From Chryseobacterium capnotolerans (GTDB taxonomy: Bacteria; Bacteroidota; Bacteroidia; Flavobacteriales; Weeksellaceae): a stretch of DNA of 64,000 nt. The position numbers and the translations under genes were made by a program. The notes below the pieces were generated by a model that worked only from the letters and a program-made list of their open reading frames with translations, was not told the DNA's origin and did not search any database. Position 1 is the stretch's first letter; every line of letters begins with the position of its first letter. Below, piece after piece: positions 18,555 to 28,090 of the stretch. The stretch lies in the NCBI RefSeq assembly GCF_021278965.1, contig NZ_CP065589.1:67001-131000 (forward strand), given 5' to 3'.

Positions 18555-19010
18555 GTGAATACATTAAGTTACAAAACTGTTTCAGCGAACAAAGCTACTG
18601 CTAATAAAGAATGGGTTGTGGTAGACGCTGAAGGACAGCCGTTAGGAAGACTAGCTTCTACGGTTGCAAAGATTTTGAGAGGTAAGCACAAAACGAACTT
18701 TACACCTCACGTAGATTGTGGTGATAACGTGATCGTTTTGAATGCTGGGAAAATTACACTTTCCGGAAACAAGTGGGCTGATAAGACTTATATCTGGCAT
18801 ACAGGATATCCTGGTGGACAGAAGTCTATGACTGCGGCTGAACTTCAAAAGAAAGATTCTTTAAAGGTATTAGAGAAATCTGTAAAAGGTATGTTACCTA
18901 AAAACAGATTAGGTGCTGCTATCCTTAAGAACCTTTATTTATATGAAGGAACTGAGCACAAACATGAAGCTCAACAGCCTAAAACAATTAATGTTAACGA
19001 ATTTAAATAA
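18555..19010 (+). CDS. rplM: Ribosomal protein uL13
   Basis: A protein of 151 residues starting with GTG at 18555. The uL13 signatures are visible: WVVVDAEGQPLGRLAS near residue 21, LRGKHK, and KMLPKNRLG-like KGMLPKNRLGAAILKNLYLYEG near residue 112. It is an assembly protein of the large ribosomal subunit. The non-ATG start is unambiguous, because the family consensus begins just after it and no upstream ATG is in frame. It is followed after six bases by rpsI, the usual L13-S9 pair. A strong promoter lies upstream. Confidence 0.97.
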   Translation: MNTLSYKTVSANKATANKEWVVVDAEGQPLGRLASTVAKILRGKHKTNFTPHVDCGDNVIVLNAGKITLSGNKWADKTYIWHTGYPGGQKSMTAAELQKKDSLKVLEKSVKGMLPKNRLGAAILKNLYLYEGTEHKHEAQQPKTINVNEFK

Positions 19011-19016
19011 TTAATT

Positions 19017-19403
19017 ATGTCTATAGTTCACAAAATCGGAAGAAGAAAAACTTCTGTAGCAAGAGTTTATGTAAGACCAGGTTCTGGAAACATTACAGTA
19101 AACGGTAAAGATGCTAAAGAATATTTCTCTACAGACGTGATGGTTTACAAATTAAACCAACCGTTCATCCTTTCTGAGACTGTTGGTCAGTATGACGTTA
19201 CCGTAAACGTATTCGGTGGTGGTAATACAGGTCAGGCAGAAGCTATCAGATTAGGTATTTCTAGAGCTTTATGCGAAATCAACGCTGAGTTCAGATTAGC
19301 ATTAAAGCCAGCTGGTTTACTTACAAGAGACGCAAGAATGGTGGAAAGAAAGAAGCCAGGTCAGAAAAAAGCAAGAAAGAGATTCCAATTCTCAAAACGT
19401 TAA
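19017..19403 (+). CDS. rpsI: Ribosomal protein uS9
   Basis: A protein of 128 residues. The N terminus reads [15 protein letters not shown], and the C terminus ends in the family-defining basic tail [12 protein letters not shown], which reaches the P-site tRNA in the small subunit. Length is normal. It is co-transcribed with rplM (six-base gap). Between it and rpsB lies a 207-bp gap containing an imperfect palindromic repeat. Confidence 0.97.
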   Translation: MSIVHKIGRRKTSVARVYVRPGSGNITVNGKDAKEYFSTDVMVYKLNQPFILSETVGQYDVTVNVFGGGNTGQAEAIRLGISRALCEINAEFRLALKPAGLLTRDARMVERKKPGQKKARKRFQFSKR

Positions 19404-19411
19404 GATTTCTT

Positions 19412-19522
19412 GTTGGCGAATGGCTTATGGCTATTGGCTGCAGAAATGTACTACATTTTATTTAAACTTAATCTCGGCGAAAAGCCTATTGCCAAAAGCG
19501 AAAAGCCAAACGCCCATTGCCC
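19412..19522. repeat. REP-like imperfect inverted repeat between rpsI and rpsB
   Basis: The left part (19412-19440) repeats TGGC words: GGCGAATGGC, TTATGGC, TATTGGC. The right part (19476-19522) carries the complementary words GCCTATTGCC, AAAAGCC, AAACGCCC, ATTGCCC. Together they can fold into a long imperfect stem. I infer a dispersed, REP-like element, but copies elsewhere cannot be checked here. Confidence 0.5.
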
Positions 19523-19610
19523 GTTATGTTTAGCATCCAAACGCTTCTCCCATCTAAAGAAGTTGTTGATTGTTTAAAAGACGGAAAGTAAACTAACAAA
19601 AACAGAAAAC

Positions 19611-20372
19611 ATGGCAAAAGCAAATGTAAAAGACCTTTTAGAGGCTGGCGTACACTTCGGTCACATGACTAGAAAGTGGAACCCAAATATGGCTCCATAC
19701 ATTTTTATGGAGAAGAACGGTATTCACATTGTAGACTTACATAAAACAGCAGTTAAATTAGATGAAGCGTGCAGCGCTTTAGAAAAATTAACTTCTGCAG
19801 GTAAAAAAGTTCTTTTCGTAGCTACTAAGAAGCAAGCGAAAGAAGTAGTTGCAAAACACGCTTCTGAACTTAATATGCCTTATATTACAGAAAGATGGCC
19901 TGGAGGTATGTTAACGAACTTCGTTACTATCAGAAAGGCGGTAAAGAAGATGAACTCTATCGACAAAATGAAAAAAGACGGTACGTTCGAAACTTTATCT
20001 AAAAAAGAAAGATTACAAGTTGACAGACAAAGAGCTAACCTAGAGAAGAACTTAGGTTCTATCGCTGACATGGTGAGACTTCCTTCTGCTGTATTTGTAG
20101 TTGACATCTTAAGAGAACACATCGCGGTAACTGAAGCTAAGAAACTTGGTATTCCAGTTTTCGGTATCGTTGATACAAACTCTGACCCTAGAAAAGTTGA
20201 CTTCGTTATCCCAGGAAACGATGATGCTTCTAAGTCTATTGATATGATCCTTAGCGTAGTTTCTGAATCTATCAAAGAAGGTCAGTCTCAAAGAAAAGCT
20301 GATAAAGAAAAATCTAAAGAAGAAGGAGAAAAAGTATCTGCTGATACAGATGCTGATTTCGATGCTGAATAA
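19611..20372 (+). CDS. rpsB: Ribosomal protein uS2
   Basis: A protein of 253 residues. uS2 signatures: LLEAGVHFGHMTRKWNPNM at the N terminus, RWPGGMLTNFVTI near residue 94, and VDTNSDPRKVDFVIPGNDDA near residue 190. The C terminus is a long acidic and lysine-rich tail (EKSKEEGEKVSADTDADFD), a lineage variation. In most bacteria tsf follows directly; here it does not: a terminator comes 24 bp after the stop and tsf lies 14 kb away on the other strand. Confidence 0.97.
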   Translation: MAKANVKDLLEAGVHFGHMTRKWNPNMAPYIFMEKNGIHIVDLHKTAVKLDEACSALEKLTSAGKKVLFVATKKQAKEVVAKHASELNMPYITERWPGGMLTNFVTIRKAVKKMNSIDKMKKDGTFETLSKKERLQVDRQRANLEKNLGSIADMVRLPSAVFVVDILREHIAVTEAKKLGIPVFGIVDTNSDPRKVDFVIPGNDDASKSIDMILSVVSESIKEGQSQRKADKEKSKEEGEKVSADTDADFDAE

Positions 20373-20395
20373 TTAAAGATTTTCTTTAATATAGG

Positions 20396-20427
20396 AAAAA
20401 CGCTGGATTTCGATCCAGCGTTTTTTT
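20396..20427 (+). terminator. Intrinsic terminator of rpsB
   Basis: An 8-bp core stem (20401-20408 with 20413-20420) closed by a TTCG tetraloop, extended by flanking A and T runs of five to seven bases. Confidence 0.88.
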
Positions 20428-20594
20428 GTTTTTATATATGGTCTCACACATCTTGCTGACAATTGAAGATTAATAAGGTATTTTATAATCCCATACAAGC
20501 CCAATAATGACTTTAAATCATTGTCTTGATATCTGTGGCGAAATGGGTAATAATGCGATAAGAGAGTAGAAATGAATTGTTTTTGATCAGTATA

Positions 20595-20625
20595 TAAATA
20601 AAAACCTCACAAATCATTGTGAGGT
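20595..20625 (-). terminator. Intrinsic terminator of the envelope lipoprotein pair
   Basis: A 9-bp stem (20604-20612 with 20617-20625), U-rich on the minus-strand side, just past the stop codon at 20632. Confidence 0.75.
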
Positions 20626-20631
20626 CTATTT

Positions 20632-21069
20632 TTAGTTTCTAAGTGTTATAGAATAAGAGGTTGTTATAAACTTATTAGATTGATATCTTGAATTACAAAC
20701 CATACCAGATAAGTTGTAGTTTTGATTTTTTAAGACCATTGTATAGCCTGTTTTTCCAGCACCTATGGGAATCTTTTTAAAGAAATTGTTTCCACTTATT
20801 GTTAATACCATATTGCAAGAAGAATTATTGTTAATTGAAATAGATGTTCTGGGATTGCCAGGGTCATCATTATTGAGAAGATCACTTAGAACTTCAGCTG
20901 TTTCAGGTTTATGAGTCTTCATCAGTTCATTATATTCTCTTTCTGTATTAGCTGCACTGCCGCTACCGGAATTGGTAGGGTAGGGATTTCTAATGGGATA
21001 ACCACCATAATTAACACTACAGCTGGTAAGGATCATTGAAATCCCGGTAAGAACTAATAGCTTTTTCAT
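20632..21069 (-). CDS. Lipoprotein, two-cysteine envelope paralog (DUF6759-like)
   Basis: A protein of 145 residues with a lipoprotein signal (MILTSCSVN). It shares the C-terminal domain of three other proteins in this window: a KPETAEVLSDLLNND segment, then NNSSCNMVLTISG and, about 45 residues later, MVCNSRYQS. The two conserved cysteines could form a disulfide. I believe this is the family called DUF6759 in Chryseobacterium, named from memory and not checked. It is the shortest and most diverged copy and lacks the HPDDP N-terminal module. Its start overlaps the end of the next paralog by ATGA (21066-21069), so the two are translationally coupled. Function unknown. Confidence 0.7.
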   Translation of the reverse strand: MKKLLVLTGISMILTSCSVNYGGYPIRNPYPTNSGSGSAANTEREYNELMKTHKPETAEVLSDLLNNDDPGNPRTSISINNNSSCNMVLTISGNNFFKKIPIGAGKTGYTMVLKNQNYNLSGMVCNSRYQSNKFITTSYSITLRN

Positions 21070-21761
21070 ACCTGTTTATTTTTTTGCTTTTCTTTTTTTA
21101 ATGGTTTCTCAGGTGAAGCCTTTATCGCTGAGCTCTGCTGGGCTGCAGGCTGGGCAGGGTTATCTATGGTTACAAATATACTTCTTTTTATATCTTTTTG
21201 AGAGAAGTATTTCATGTCGCAGACATTACTATTCAGTGTATAAGAGCCTTTATTAACGATTATGAAGTTTTCTCCGTGAGCAGGAACTGCAAGATTATAA
21301 TACTCTTTTCCTTCTATCCGGAGTACAATATTACAGTCTGAATTATTCTTAAATAAAAGGATTGATTCTTTTTTTGTAATGTCTTCATTAAGCATTGTAT
21401 TCAGAAGCTGTGCGGTTTTCTCCTTATGCTCTGCTGATGTTTCGGCAATTAAGCGTTTAAATTCCTCCGCTTCGCTAGAATTGGGATCTTTCATCGCATT
21501 TTTAGGAATATCTGCAATAACAGGTCTTGCCTCCATAGGTTTAGCTGTACTTGCTCCTTTTGTCCACTCAGAGTTTTTTAATGCAATAAGTTTAGGCTTC
21601 AGCACGCTCTTTTTAGGATCGTCAGGGTGTGCGGTCTTAAGATATTCTTCAATTTCCTTGATATTTGTGCTTTTTAAAATGTCTTTACTGCTTTTCTGTG
21701 CATATGTAAAGCCGGGAGTAAGGAAAGTGAAAAATAAAATCGTCAAAAATTTTTTTTTCAT
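21066..21761 (-). CDS. Secreted two-cysteine envelope paralog (DUF6759-like)
   Basis: A protein of 231 residues from the ATG at 21761 (a TTG one codon upstream is also in frame). Residues 1-22 are a signal peptide ending in TYAQ. The N-terminal module has NIKEIEEYLKTAHPDDP and SVLKPKL; the middle has SSEAEEFKRL and TAQLLNTMLNED; the C-terminal domain has NNSDCNIVLRIEG, YYNLAVPAHGENF and SNVCDMKYFS. The C terminus is lysine-rich. These elements recur in order in the frameshifted copies at 22561 and 35534. The mature protein would be periplasmic or surface exposed. Function unknown; conservation of one Cys pair and a VPAxxxN strand suggests a small beta domain. Confidence 0.75.
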   Translation of the reverse strand: MKKKFLTILFFTFLTPGFTYAQKSSKDILKSTNIKEIEEYLKTAHPDDPKKSVLKPKLIALKNSEWTKGASTAKPMEARPVIADIPKNAMKDPNSSEAEEFKRLIAETSAEHKEKTAQLLNTMLNEDITKKESILLFKNNSDCNIVLRIEGKEYYNLAVPAHGENFIIVNKGSYTLNSNVCDMKYFSQKDIKRSIFVTIDNPAQPAAQQSSAIKASPEKPLKKEKQKNKQV

Positions 21762-21782
21762 CAATAGTGTTTGTTTATTTCA

Positions 21783-22460
21783 TCAGTGGATCCGGAATTT
21801 TATATAGGTTATTGTTTTTCCTTTTGCTGAGAATAGTTGTTCATAATACGTTTGGATATCTCTCAAATGAGGCGTATTAGGATCATATTCCGGTGCACCG
21901 TAGATATCATGATGAGCAGTTATAATCTCATATCCAGCTCCCTGTAAGTATCCAAGTGTATATCCGTGAAGGAATTCCGAATCTGTTTTCAGATGGACAA
22001 TCCCTCCTGGCTTCAGGAATTTTTTATAACGGGCTAAAAAGTCCGGGTGTGTTAATCTATGTTTTGTTCTTTTATATTTAATTTGTGGGTCTGGGAAGGT
22101 AATCCAGATTTCATCCACTTCATTTTCAGCAAAGAAATGATCTACAAGTTCAATTTGTGATCTTAGAAAGGCAACATTAGTCATCCCGTTTTCCACGGCC
22201 TCTTTTGCCCCGAACCAGAATCTTGCCCCTTTAATATCAATTCCGATAAAGTTCTTTTCAGGAAATGTTTTGGCTAATCCCACAGAGTATTCTCCTTTTC
22301 CACAGCCTAATTCCAGGACAATTGGGTTATCATTTTTAAAGAAATTTTCTCTCCATTTTCCCTTAAGCTCAAAGCCTTCCAAAGCCTCATCTCTTGTAGG
22401 TTGAATTACATTCGGTAATATCTTGTTTTCTGCAAATCTTGCTAATTTATTCTTGCCCAT
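21783..22460 (-). CDS. trmB: tRNA (guanine-N7-)-methyltransferase TrmB
   Basis: A protein of 225 residues. TrmB places m7G at position 46 of tRNA. The SAM-binding motif I is VLELGCGKGEYSVGLA near residue 49, and the family-specific IWITFPDPQIKYKRTKHRLTHP segment spans roughly residues 118-140. The C-terminal TYYEQLF element is typical. Length is normal. A -7-type element lies 22 bp upstream of the start. The gene sits between two members of the envelope family on the same strand, an unrelated housekeeping gene within that cluster. Confidence 0.95.
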   Translation of the reverse strand: MGKNKLARFAENKILPNVIQPTRDEALEGFELKGKWRENFFKNDNPIVLELGCGKGEYSVGLAKTFPEKNFIGIDIKGARFWFGAKEAVENGMTNVAFLRSQIELVDHFFAENEVDEIWITFPDPQIKYKRTKHRLTHPDFLARYKKFLKPGGIVHLKTDSEFLHGYTLGYLQGAGYEIITAHHDIYGAPEYDPNTPHLRDIQTYYEQLFSAKGKTITYIKFRIH

Positions 22461-22482
22461 TGAGTCATTTATAAAATGAGTG

Positions 22483-22490
22483 CAAAAATA
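22483..22490 (-). promoter_or_regulatory. Candidate -7 element of trmB
   Basis: On the minus strand the bases read TATTTTTG followed by CAC, matching TAnnTTTG. No clear -33 TTG at normal distance. Confidence 0.4.
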
Positions 22491-22510
22491 AGAAAATTTA
22501 AAGAGAATTG

Positions 22511-22534
22511 AGGTCTTTTAAAGCTAAAAGACCT
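22511..22534 (-). terminator. Palindrome after the frameshifted envelope paralog
   Basis: Perfect 10-bp arms (22511-22520 with 22525-22534) but without a clear U run, so termination is uncertain; it lies between the gene end at 22561 and trmB. Confidence 0.4.
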
Positions 22535-22560
22535 ATGGTGAAACTATTATATTGTTTTGA

Positions 22561-23335
22561 TTATTTTGCTGTTGCGCTGCCTAATGCAACCATGATGGGT
22601 TTCTGAATGGTTTTTTGTGATGCATATTGCGCACCACATACCAGACTGGTAAAAAGATACTGCCCTTTTTCCACTACAATGGAGTTGTCTTTGTGAGCAG
22701 GAACAGCAAGCCTGTACTTTGTAGTTCCCACTCCTTCCATTCTTACGATAATATTACAGTCAGATTGGTTTTGAATAAGAACAATACATTCTTTGGCATT
22801 GGGATCATTATCAAATAATGAATTGAGGATCTTAACGGTTTTGTTTTGATGCTCAATGGGGGAAACATTCATCAGCATATTAAATTCTTCTGCTTCTGCA
22901 TTAGGAATAGCTGTATTGGCGGCTGTGTTTACTACAAAAGTATTTTGTGGGGTACTTGGGGTATAGGTTTCCGTTGATTTTTTTGGCTGCAAGTTCTGCC
23001 TTGTATTTGGCAATTTGTTTTTGTTTGATAATGGCATTCATTTCATCAAAAGTGATCTTGGTAGAAGGCCGTCTTCTTAATAAAGCCAGCATTTCCTGCA
23101 TGTCTTTTACTTTTTGATCTTCTGGATGGGCGTTTTTGATATATTCCTTCATCATTTCCATAACCCGGGGCTTCAATACTGATCTTCTGGGATCATCAGG
23201 ATGAGCATCTCTTAAGAATGCATTGATCTCATAGATGTTATTGCTTTTCAGAATTTCGCTGTAATCTTTTCCCTTTTTTTGGGCAGACATACTGAAAAAC
23301 AAGACCGAGGCAAGAAGTAAAAGTATTTTTTTCAT
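22561..23335 (-). pseudogene. Secreted two-cysteine envelope paralog, split by a one-base frameshift
   Basis: The N-terminal part (from 23335) has a signal peptide ending in MSAQ, then NIYEINAFLRDAHPDDP and SVLKPRV. It runs out of frame after AELAAKK and stops at 22901. The C-terminal part, in another frame, has NAEAEEFNML, TVKILNSLFDND, NQSDCNIIVRMEG, YRLAVPAHKDN and SLVCGAQYASQK. Removing one A from the coding-strand A7 run (T run at 22978-22984) joins the two and gives 257 residues collinear with the intact paralog at 21066. Relative to that paralog there is an additional AHPEDQK repeat and a lysine/glutamine-rich helix in the middle. This is the only one of the seven homopolymer breaks explained by an extra base rather than a missing one. 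Confidence 0.75.
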
Positions 23336-23530
23336 TAATATAATATTAAGTTAAAAATGGGGTACTTTCCTTAATTTGTGTTTGGGTCAATTAGTCTTTT
23401 CTAGGATAACGAAATAGTATTGTTTTTATTTTAAACACGTGATCGTGATATAAAAGTAAGCATATTTGTAAATATAAATGAAATGTATTTTAAAAAACTT
23501 GAATGATTGATAATGAAAGGTTAATTTGAT

Positions 23531-23565
23531 ATAAAAGAAAAAACCATGTAAAGCTACATGGTTTT
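23531..23565 (-). terminator. Intrinsic terminator
   Basis: An 11-bp perfect stem (23540-23550 with 23555-23565), U-rich on the minus-strand side, 18 bp after the stop codon at 23583. Confidence 0.8.
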
Positions 23566-23582
23566 GATATCGATCTGAATTA

Positions 23583-24388
23583 TTATTTTTCGGTCTGTTG
23601 AGGAGTTACGACCTCCTGAAGATGTGAGTTCTTTAATCTCTTCTGATAAATAGGCATATATTTTTCTATAGGAATTTTGATAGCTTCAAAGTTTCCTGCT
23701 AAAACATAGGGCTGTATATTTTCTGAGGTATACACAAATTGTAAAAAGTTATCGATCAGGTTTTCAGGAATCTTGAATTTTGTAAAATAATCTTTCCCTA
23801 AATAATTCTTAATCTGAGTGATCGAAGTATTCATATTCTCGTAAGCCTGATAGCGCTGTTTTTTCTTTCTTTCACCGGAAAGCATATCATAAATACTTTC
23901 AAGACTGAAGGTGAGCCCGCCATCTCTTAATCCGGCAACAGGAAGTTCCGGAGGCGTCCCGTCTCCTTTAGGCTCAGGAAGTCCAATCACTTTTTGATGG
24001 CTAATGCTTTATCTTCTTTTCGGAGAGAGTTTACATCATATCGTAGATTTCCGGTGGGTTTAAACCTGCTCAGCACAATTTCCTGAATTTCATAATAGGC
24101 TATTTTCAGCTCTACAAAATTCTTCTGCCCTAATAGCTGGGGAGTCATTTTAACATCTTTTCTTTCTGTAACAATGGAGGTAAAACGGATAACATCTCCG
24201 GGATTGGCAGAAACATTAAAATTACCATTATAATCAGCAAGAACAGTCTTTTGAGTATTAAGATTGGTAACATATACCTGATTAAGATAAAGGATGGAAT
24301 TATCCCTTAGAAATACTTCTCCGGAATATATTTGAGCATTGATTTTTGCCAGAAAAATCAGCAGCAACAGAGTAAACAGTTTCTTCAT
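23583..24388 (-). pseudogene. Secreted regulatory-domain-like protein, split by a one-base frameshift
   Basis: The N-terminal part has a signal peptide ending in INAQ, then a short beta domain (GEVFLRDNSILYLNQVYVTN, then TVLADYNGNFNVSANPGDVIRF split over residues 48-70) that resembles the carboxypeptidase regulatory-like or CarboxypepD_reg domain of Bacteroidota. It stops at 23987 right after DKALAIKK. The following frame, read from a GTG, continues with VIGLPEPKGDGTPPELP and an IYDMLSGERKKKQR segment. Adding one A to the coding-strand A5 run (T run at 23991-23995) joins them into 268 residues. Proteins with this two-part layout are common single genes in Flavobacteriia, so I treat it as one broken gene and not two. 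Role unknown, probably in the periplasm. Confidence 0.75.
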
Positions 24389-24533
24389 ATAATTGGCAAA
24401 ATTACATAGAAATAAAGCAATTTGTGCTTATTTAGATAAGGAATAGTGGTTAAAGTTATATTAAACTTTAGTATTGAATTGTTAATGAATGTTATAAATA
24501 TATTTTCGCGTTGAATATGAATTGGTATACTAG

Positions 24534-24573
24534 AAAAAAGGTTGAAAGAATATTCCTTTCCTTCAACCTTTTA
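24534..24573 (-). terminator. Intrinsic terminator of the first T9SS type B gene
   Basis: An 11-bp stem (24536-24546 with 24562-24572), just past the stop codon at 24582, with U-rich flank on the minus strand. Confidence 0.7.
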
Positions 24574-24581
24574 AATGCTTT

Positions 24582-27500
24582 TTATCTATGTCTTACCAGC
24601 AGCCAGCTTGAGTATTTTATGGAAACTGTAGATCCAAATTCTGTCCAGCTGATAAAGTACCAATATGTGGCTGTGGGAGTATATCTTCCGCCAACTCTTC
24701 CATCCCAGGTAAACCGGTTTTCACGGGTTCCTCTGAAAAGTTCTGCTCCATATCGGTCAAAAATCCTGAAAACAAGATTTTCGTTTGACATTAATGCAGA
24801 ATAGTCTATAGATTCATTCAGTCCGTCTCCATTGGGAGTGATGGTATTGATAAGATTAATAATGGCGAATTCTTTTTTCGCTTCACCACACATTTTAGAG
24901 TCTCTTACCACTACATAATGTGCCCCTCTTGGTACATTATAGAAAATATTTGAAGTTTGCCATACGACTCCATCCAATGAGTATTCATAAGGTGGATTAC
25001 CGCCGCTGGCTCCAATTTTTACGGTTGTTCCTTCAATTTCAATGGAAGTGATGATGGGGATTGTGTATTCGGTAACGTTCACAGACTGCTTGTAGGTGCA
25101 TCCGTTAGAGGTAAGTTCTACCCAATAACTACCGGCAGGTACATTAGTAATGGAAGGACTGGTCGCTCCAGTGCTCCATAAGTATTTATCGAATCCTGGG
25201 CCAGCATCTAATGTTGTTGTAGTTTTAGGACAGATGATCTGATCGGCCAGAAGGGATGATGTTTTAGGAATTTTAATAGTAATTTTAAGGGAAGCTACTT
25301 CAGGGCATACTCCATTTTTTTCAAAGCGGATGTAGAATGTCTGTGTGGTTGTAATATTTACAGTTGGAGCTAATGGGCTGACATTGTTTTGTGCATCCGC
25401 TAGGCTGCCATGAAAGGTAAAAGTAACATTTGGATCTACTATAAACATCGGAATAAATTGGGAAAGGGTTACCGTTTTTATTCCATCAAGATCATCATCA
25501 CATACGTTTTCTGTTACAGACTGGCTTGCCAGCTTTATTTTGTCTCCAATACTGAATTTTAAAGGTTTGATAACAGGGGTACATCCATTAGGAGAATCTA
25601 CTCTGATAAAAATTGTAGTGGTTGTAGTGTAGCTCCAGTTATTGGGAAGTGTATTAGCGTTTCCAGCATTTGCATCTGCTAAATTTGAGTAATATCTGAC
25701 TGTGAAATTATTTGGCGTATTAAGTACAATAGCTGTGATATTAGAAAGATTGATATTGACTGTTCCATCGAAATTATCATCACAGAACACACCATTATAA
25801 TTATCCGGAACAATGGCTTTATTATAAAGCGATAATGTTATCTGGGCAATGCTCTTACATCCTAAAGAATTTTTAACTACAACATAGATAATAGTACCAT
25901 CTGCCGCTGAATAAACATTAGGATTGGTAATTTGAGCTGCTGGGTTTTCTGTTTGTGCATCTGCTAGGGTCGGATAATATGTTTTGTTAACCGGAGTGTT
26001 CGTTGTTACACTGGCTGTTGTAAGGTCAAATGTTCCCTTCCCGTTCACATCACAAGCAAATAATACTGAATTCGTAACAACGATAGCTTTAATATTGATA
26101 TTGACAGTTACCGTTTCACAGTCAGGAAAGTCAGGATCATTTCCACAGAAAGTATAGGTAAAGGTATCAGTTCCAGCTGTGCCAGGAGTATTTACAGTAT
26201 AGGTAATAATTCCGGTAGCAGGGTTTATTACTGCAGTTCCCAGGGTTGGTGGAGTGGTGATGGCTACAGTAGATGGCACAGGAATTTGTGAAGAAGTACT
26301 GAAGGCAGGAGTAATTACCTGTGAAGTACATATGTCATATGAGATATTGGTCTGCTTCATACAGTTCATCACTTTATATTGCTCAGTGACTAAAGGAGCG
26401 CAGCTTCCCATTGTTACAGAACAAGTATAATATCCGGATTGGGTAGGAGTGATAGAGGCGTTGTTGGCTCCTGAAATAGGTGTTCCGTTTCTATACCATT
26501 GGTAAGTGTCATAGATAATAGGATCTACAGTAAGTTCAATTCCGGGCACGCAGGATCCTCCTGATTTTAAAATAACGGGCTGCGTAGGAAAGCCTGCAAA
26601 GAAACCTCCATATCCTACCGCGTCACTTCCAGCAGTGATTCCTGCTGTAATGGCCTTACTTGAAACAATCGTTATGGTTCCTGTCACATTAGGAATTCCA
26701 TAAGTAACCCAATTATTGGTCCCTGTCATATTGTAAGGACCTGTAGAGGCGGGTGGAGTCCCTCCATTTACTGTAACTATTGCCCCTTTTTCTGTGATAA
26801 GGTTCAGTTTTGTAGGGATATTAAGGACTCCGGACGGGTTTACATTAGAGTGAACAAAGTTTTCATTGATAAGTCCCAGTTCATTAATTTGTTTGGGAAG
26901 ATAGCAGTTTAAAGACGGAATAAAATTGAATCCTCCGGTAGCTACTTCATTTCCTGTATTTGAATCTCCTGCTAAGATCTGATAAACATAGGCGTTCTTG
27001 GAAGTTCTAATGTATAAGTTATAATGACCGCCACCCTGAAGACTGTATTTAGTATCAGGAATTACAAAATATTTTCCTGTATTCAGTGTTGCAATAGGGG
27101 TTAATTCATTATTTACATAGATCTGAGTATTGTCTTGTGTAGCAATAATCAAAGCCCCTTCCATATTGGCTCCAATACTTCCGTTCCCTTTGACTAGAGC
27201 AAATTCACTTCCAAGCCTGTCAACAGGGACAGCCTGATCCATTAAAATATCGGAGCTGGTTGGGAAATTTCCGGCATACTGACCATTGAAGTTTCCATTG
27301 GTAACATTAATTGGTTTGTTTGAGGTGATTTTAGCTCCAATAAATCCATCAAAGTTGCCGGCAATATTTCCAATACCATCAAGAATATAGGATTGCCCTT
27401 TGTTTAAAGCTATATTTATGGTAGGGTTGGTAGCTCCTGTGGTCCCATTTGAGAACTGCACAAGAGGGCTGTAGCCTGTAATGGTAACCGTAGTATTATC

Positions 27501-27977
27501 TTCTGTAGCCAGAATACTGGTCATGAAATTAAGAATCTCATTACTTACACTGATAGGAGCTGATGCCGCAAAGAAACTCTTTCCTGTTGAAGGAATCCCC
27601 TTAGAAGTAATGATTTCTGCATGATTAAATACTGAAAATCTTAAGTTCGCATAAAACGGAAATTCAGCTTTCAGGTATAATCCTTTTGTAGTGGAAGTAA
27701 ACAAATCTGTCTGCTGAGTGGTAATAATATAATTTCTTAAGACATCAAATTTCTGCGGATTATTTTTACTGATATTGACTGTCCCGATCAAAACATTATT
27801 ATTATAGATACTCACCGGAAATGGTGTGGTTCGGCTGGTAGAAAGATAAAGTTTCTGATAAGGAGAGGGTGCTCCTGACCTGTCTATCATTGGAGCAAAC
27901 CAATGTTCCCTGTCTAATTGTGCAAAAACAGAGGTGAATATGTGAAATATAAATAAAAAAGATAGAATTTTTCTCAT
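24582..27977 (-). CDS. Giant surface protein with IgGFc-binding-like N terminus and T9SS type B sorting domain
   Basis: A protein of 1131 residues. A signal peptide ending in VFAQ is followed by LDREHWFAPM and a repeated beta domain with LYLSTSRTTPFPV, ILATEDNTTVTITGY and VPVDRLGSEFALVKGNG, which resembles the N-terminal domain of IgGFc-binding proteins. Next come an Ig-like segment (YQWYRNGTPISGAN near residue 500), a cadherin-like DTFTYTFCGNDPDFPDCE segment, several short Ig-like repeats each beginning with a D-rich CDDNFDGT or CDDDLDG motif, and the type B C-terminal domain (TPNGDGLNESIDY, FDRYG, WDGRVGG, YWYFI). It is predicted to be exported by the T9SS and attached to the cell surface. 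First of three tandem paralogs. Likely role: adhesion or gliding-related surface layer; inferred. Confidence 0.85.
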   Translation of the reverse strand: MRKILSFLFIFHIFTSVFAQLDREHWFAPMIDRSGAPSPYQKLYLSTSRTTPFPVSIYNNNVLIGTVNISKNNPQKFDVLRNYIITTQQTDLFTSTTKGLYLKAEFPFYANLRFSVFNHAEIITSKGIPSTGKSFFAASAPISVSNEILNFMTSILATEDNTTVTITGYSPLVQFSNGTTGATNPTINIALNKGQSYILDGIGNIAGNFDGFIGAKITSNKPINVTNGNFNGQYAGNFPTSSDILMDQAVPVDRLGSEFALVKGNGSIGANMEGALIIATQDNTQIYVNNELTPIATLNTGKYFVIPDTKYSLQGGGHYNLYIRTSKNAYVYQILAGDSNTGNEVATGGFNFIPSLNCYLPKQINELGLINENFVHSNVNPSGVLNIPTKLNLITEKGAIVTVNGGTPPASTGPYNMTGTNNWVTYGIPNVTGTITIVSSKAITAGITAGSDAVGYGGFFAGFPTQPVILKSGGSCVPGIELTVDPIIYDTYQWYRNGTPISGANNASITPTQSGYYTCSVTMGSCAPLVTEQYKVMNCMKQTNISYDICTSQVITPAFSTSSQIPVPSTVAITTPPTLGTAVINPATGIITYTVNTPGTAGTDTFTYTFCGNDPDFPDCETVTVNINIKAIVVTNSVLFACDVNGKGTFDLTTASVTTNTPVNKTYYPTLADAQTENPAAQITNPNVYSAADGTIIYVVVKNSLGCKSIAQITLSLYNKAIVPDNYNGVFCDDNFDGTVNINLSNITAIVLNTPNNFTVRYYSNLADANAGNANTLPNNWSYTTTTTIFIRVDSPNGCTPVIKPLKFSIGDKIKLASQSVTENVCDDDLDGIKTVTLSQFIPMFIVDPNVTFTFHGSLADAQNNVSPLAPTVNITTTQTFYIRFEKNGVCPEVASLKITIKIPKTSSLLADQIICPKTTTTLDAGPGFDKYLWSTGATSPSITNVPAGSYWVELTSNGCTYKQSVNVTEYTIPIITSIEIEGTTVKIGASGGNPPYEYSLDGVVWQTSNIFYNVPRGAHYVVVRDSKMCGEAKKEFAIINLINTITPNGDGLNESIDYSALMSNENLVFRIFDRYGAELFRGTRENRFTWDGRVGGRYTPTATYWYFISWTEFGSTVSIKYSSWLLVRHR

Positions 27978-28038
27978 TCAGTGATCGTATTTATCACAAA
28001 TTTAATAATAAAAAACATTGAAGTATTGAAAATGTAAT

Positions 28039-28069
28039 AAAAAAACCACGATTTTAAAATCGTGGTTTT
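28039..28069 (-). terminator. Intrinsic terminator of the second T9SS type B gene
   Basis: Perfect 14-bp palindrome arms (28042-28055 with 28056-28069), U run on the minus-strand side. Confidence 0.78.
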
Positions 28070-28090
28070 GAAAGTTTTAAATCCGGATGA